Part shown: positions 62,445 through 64,000 of the stretch, in pieces
Layout: each line of letters starts with the position of its first letter
How positions within the stretch are numbered: the first letter of the stretch is position 1
Origin: Neoroseomonas alkaliterrae
Lineage (GTDB): Bacteria > Pseudomonadota > Alphaproteobacteria > Acetobacterales > Acetobacteraceae
Length of the DNA: 64,000 nucleotides
Direction: 5' to 3'
Assembly: GCF_014199195.1 (NCBI RefSeq)
Contig: NZ_JACIJE010000013.1
Coordinates: 1-64,000 of the forward strand
Notes under the pieces: model-generated
Database searches by the model: none
Told to the model about the DNA's origin: nothing
Seen by the model: only the letters and a program-made list of their open reading frames with translations
Position numbers and translations under genes: made by a program

Positions 62445-62924
62445 ATGGCGAAGATCCACGTTTCGGCGACGGTGAACGGGGAACCGGTGGAGTTCCTCTG
62501 CGACGCCTCCGCCTCGATGCTCGACGTGCTGCGCGGCCCGCTCGGCCTGACCGGCACGAAGGAGGGCTGCGGCTCGGGCGATTGCGGCGCCTGCTCCATC
62601 ACGCTGGACGGGCGGCTGGTCTGCGCCTGCCTGATGCTCGCCGCCGAGGCCGAGGGCCGCGAGATCGGCACCATCGAGGGCATGGCCCAGGGCGACCACC
62701 TGCACCCGCTGCAGCAGAAGTTCCTGGAAATGGCCGCGCTGCAATGCGGCATCTGCACGCCCGGCGTGCTGATGGCCGCGCGCGCGCTGCTCGAGAAGAA
62801 CCCCGACCCGACCGAGGAGGAGGTGCGCTTCGGCCTCGCCGGCAACCTCTGCCGCTGCACCGGCTACGACAAGATCGTGCGCGCCGTGCTCGAGACCGCC
62901 GCCGAGATGAGGAGGGCCGCCTGA
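62445..62924 (+). CDS. [2Fe-2S] subunit of a molybdenum hydroxylase (CoxS-like)
   Basis: A 159-residue ferredoxin-type subunit with two [2Fe-2S] clusters. The plant-type motif CGSGDCGACSITLDGRLVCAC lies near 42-62 and the helical-domain motif CGICTPG ... CRCTGYD near 101-146. It moves electrons from the Mo subunit to the FAD subunit. GGAGGGAACTGAGACC precedes the ATG, and its stop overlaps the large-subunit start in TGATG. Confidence 0.93.
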   Translation: MAKIHVSATVNGEPVEFLCDASASMLDVLRGPLGLTGTKEGCGSGDCGACSITLDGRLVCACLMLAAEAEGREIGTIEGMAQGDHLHPLQQKFLEMAALQCGICTPGVLMAARALLEKNPDPTEEEVRFGLAGNLCRCTGYDKIVRAVLETAAEMRRAA

Positions 62925-64000
62925 TGAACGACATGGCGAACAAGTGGATCGGCGCCCGCACGATCCGCCCCGACGGCGCCGACAAGGTGACCGGCCGCGC
63001 CCAGTACAGCGCCGACTACGCCATGCCCGGCATGATCTGGGGCAAGATCCTGCGCAGCCCGCATGCCCATGCCCGCATCCGCGGCATCGACACGAGCAAG
63101 GCCGAGGCGCTGCCCGGCGTGAAGGCGGTGGTCACGGCGAAGGACATCGTGGACTTCCCGGTGGACAAGTCCGTCATGCTCGGCATCCAGGACATGCGCT
63201 GGATGTGCCGCAACGTGATGGCGCGGGAGAAGGCGCTGTTCCACGGCCACCCCGTCGCCGCCGTCGCCGCCATCAACGAGGAGGTGGCGGCCCATGCCTG
63301 CTCGCTGATCGAGGTGGACTACGAAGTCCTGCCGCACGTCATTGAGATCGAGGACGCGATCAGGCCCGACGCGCCCATCCTGCATGAATGGAACCGCTTC
63401 GAGGACAAGCCCTCGAACATCACGGGCACGATGGTGCTCAAGACCGGCGATGTCGAGAAGGGCTTCGCCGAGGCCGATGTGGTGATCGAGCGGACCTTCA
63501 CCTCCCGCCCAGTGCATCAGGGCTACATCGAGCCGCATGCCTGCACCGTCTCCTACGCCGCGGACGGGCGGGTGACGATCTGGTCCTCCTCCCAGGGCCA
63601 GTTCATGGTGCGCGCCATGACCTCGCTGCTCACGGGCATCCCGCAGAGCAACATCCGCGCCATCCCGGCCGAGATCGGCGGCGGCTTCGGCGGCAAGACC
63701 ATCATCTACCTCGAGCCCGTGGCGGTGATGCTGTCGAAGAAGTCGGGCCGCCCGGTGAAGATGGTGATGACGCGCGAGGAGGTGCAGCGCGCCACCGGCC
63801 CCGCGCCGGGCTCGCTCTCCACCGTCAAGATCGGCGCGAAGAAGGACGGCACCATCGTCGCCGCGCAGGGCACCTTCTACCTGCAGGCGGGCGCGCTGCC
63901 GGGCTCGCCGCTGCGCGGGCCGGTGGGCTGCTCCTTCGCGCCCTATGCCATCCCGAACGTGCTCTCGGTGGGCTACGACGTGGTGTCGAACCGCTCCAAG
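62924..64000 (+). CDS. Molybdopterin-binding large subunit (CoxL-like), partial
   Basis: The first 359 codons of the catalytic subunit; the gene runs off the right edge (full length is usually about 770). The aldehyde oxidase/xanthine dehydrogenase a/b hammerhead domain (about 20-125, DKVTGRAQYSADYAMPGM) and the start of the Mo-binding domain with EIGGGFGGKT near 246-255 are present. The active-site loop that separates CO dehydrogenase (AYxCSFR) from other hydroxylases lies beyond the window, so the substrate is undecided. Needs MCD or MPT cofactor; moeA and mobB are in the same window. Confidence 0.92.
   Translation, partial: MNDMANKWIGARTIRPDGADKVTGRAQYSADYAMPGMIWGKILRSPHAHARIRGIDTSKAEALPGVKAVVTAKDIVDFPVDKSVMLGIQDMRWMCRNVMAREKALFHGHPVAAVAAINEEVAAHACSLIEVDYEVLPHVIEIEDAIRPDAPILHEWNRFEDKPSNITGTMVLKTGDVEKGFAEADVVIERTFTSRPVHQGYIEPHACTVSYAADGRVTIWSSSQGQFMVRAMTSLLTGIPQSNIRAIPAEIGGGFGGKTIIYLEPVAVMLSKKSGRPVKMVMTREEVQRATGPAPGSLSTVKIGAKKDGTIVAAQGTFYLQAGALPGSPLRGPVGCSFAPYAIPNVLSVGYDVVSNRSK

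Noticed and set aside
59714-62860. A 1048-codon open frame on the minus strand opposite glpD and the CoxM/CoxS-like genes
   Set aside because: Low-complexity Arg/Gly/Ala translation and no ribosome site; the plus strand holds recognisable enzymes across the whole span.

Overview
The window is very GC-rich and densely coded, with short gaps, many 1-4 nt gene overlaps, and no rRNA, tRNA, CRISPR array, phage or insertion sequence that I could see. Several features point to an aerobic alphaproteobacterium, most likely Rhodospirillales/Acetobacteraceae (a Roseomonas-like genus): a Tat-exported cysteine-type formate dehydrogenase with alphaproteobacterial DUF3305/DUF3306 partners, pdxH divergent from fabI-aroC, sdhCDAB, DUF1489, an FeS photolyase and CTAG-containing promoter-like elements. 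The placement is inferred from gene families and composition, not from a marker gene.

Layout. 1-6.3 kb: the start of an outer-membrane protein, an EF-G-like translational GTPase with a structured leader, a ThDP enzyme, and a DapA-family aldolase coupled to a Bcr/CflA exporter. 6.4-19.4 kb: a formate-oxidation island. It holds moeA and mobB (molybdenum cofactor), the three subunits of a membrane formate dehydrogenase, a small Tat protein and a TorD chaperone. Upstream is a chain of five genes (DUF4444, DUF6505, DUF6352, DUF3305, DUF3306) joined by four ATGA overlaps, and divergent from it a 681-residue multi-FeS protein. 19.5-29 kb: aroC, a LysE exporter, fabI, pdxH, a fused phosphotransferase/kinase, a stress protein, a pirin, an aldo/keto reductase and a TRAP permease pair lacking its binding protein.

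29.2-36.5 kb: a six-subunit Hyf-like membrane complex (B, C, E, F, G, I). Its large subunit has lost most of the NiFe-binding cysteines, so it looks like an energy-converting-hydrogenase-related (Ehr) ion pump rather than a hydrogenase. 36.6-44.8 kb: a secreted caspase-like protein, DUF1489, a PAS-containing chemoreceptor, an aspartate-semialdehyde-dehydrogenase paralogue lacking the catalytic Cys, and an MFS/TRIC/EamA membrane-protein operon. 44.9-48.6 kb: sdhCDAB with a candidate promoter and a clear terminator. 48.7-56.9 kb: an orphan peptide-binding protein, a creatininase-family amidohydrolase, an SDR/DUF6134/FeS-photolyase operon, a SixA phosphatase with a CHAD protein, and a thermonuclease-like protein with an altered active site. 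57-64 kb: gltA with a good promoter, an amidase, glpD and a three-gene molybdenum hydroxylase cut by the window end.

Together the genes describe respiratory metabolism. Formate dehydrogenase, succinate dehydrogenase and GlpD feed the quinone pool, citrate synthase feeds the TCA cycle, and two Mo-enzyme systems (formate dehydrogenase and the CoxMSL-like hydroxylase) depend on cofactor genes such as moeA and mobB. The Hyf-like complex could couple a further redox reaction to ion movement. The main candidates for undescribed biology are that complex, with an 18-codon ORF where hyfH would be expected; the coupled DUF chain of the formate island; and the degenerate Asd paralogue.
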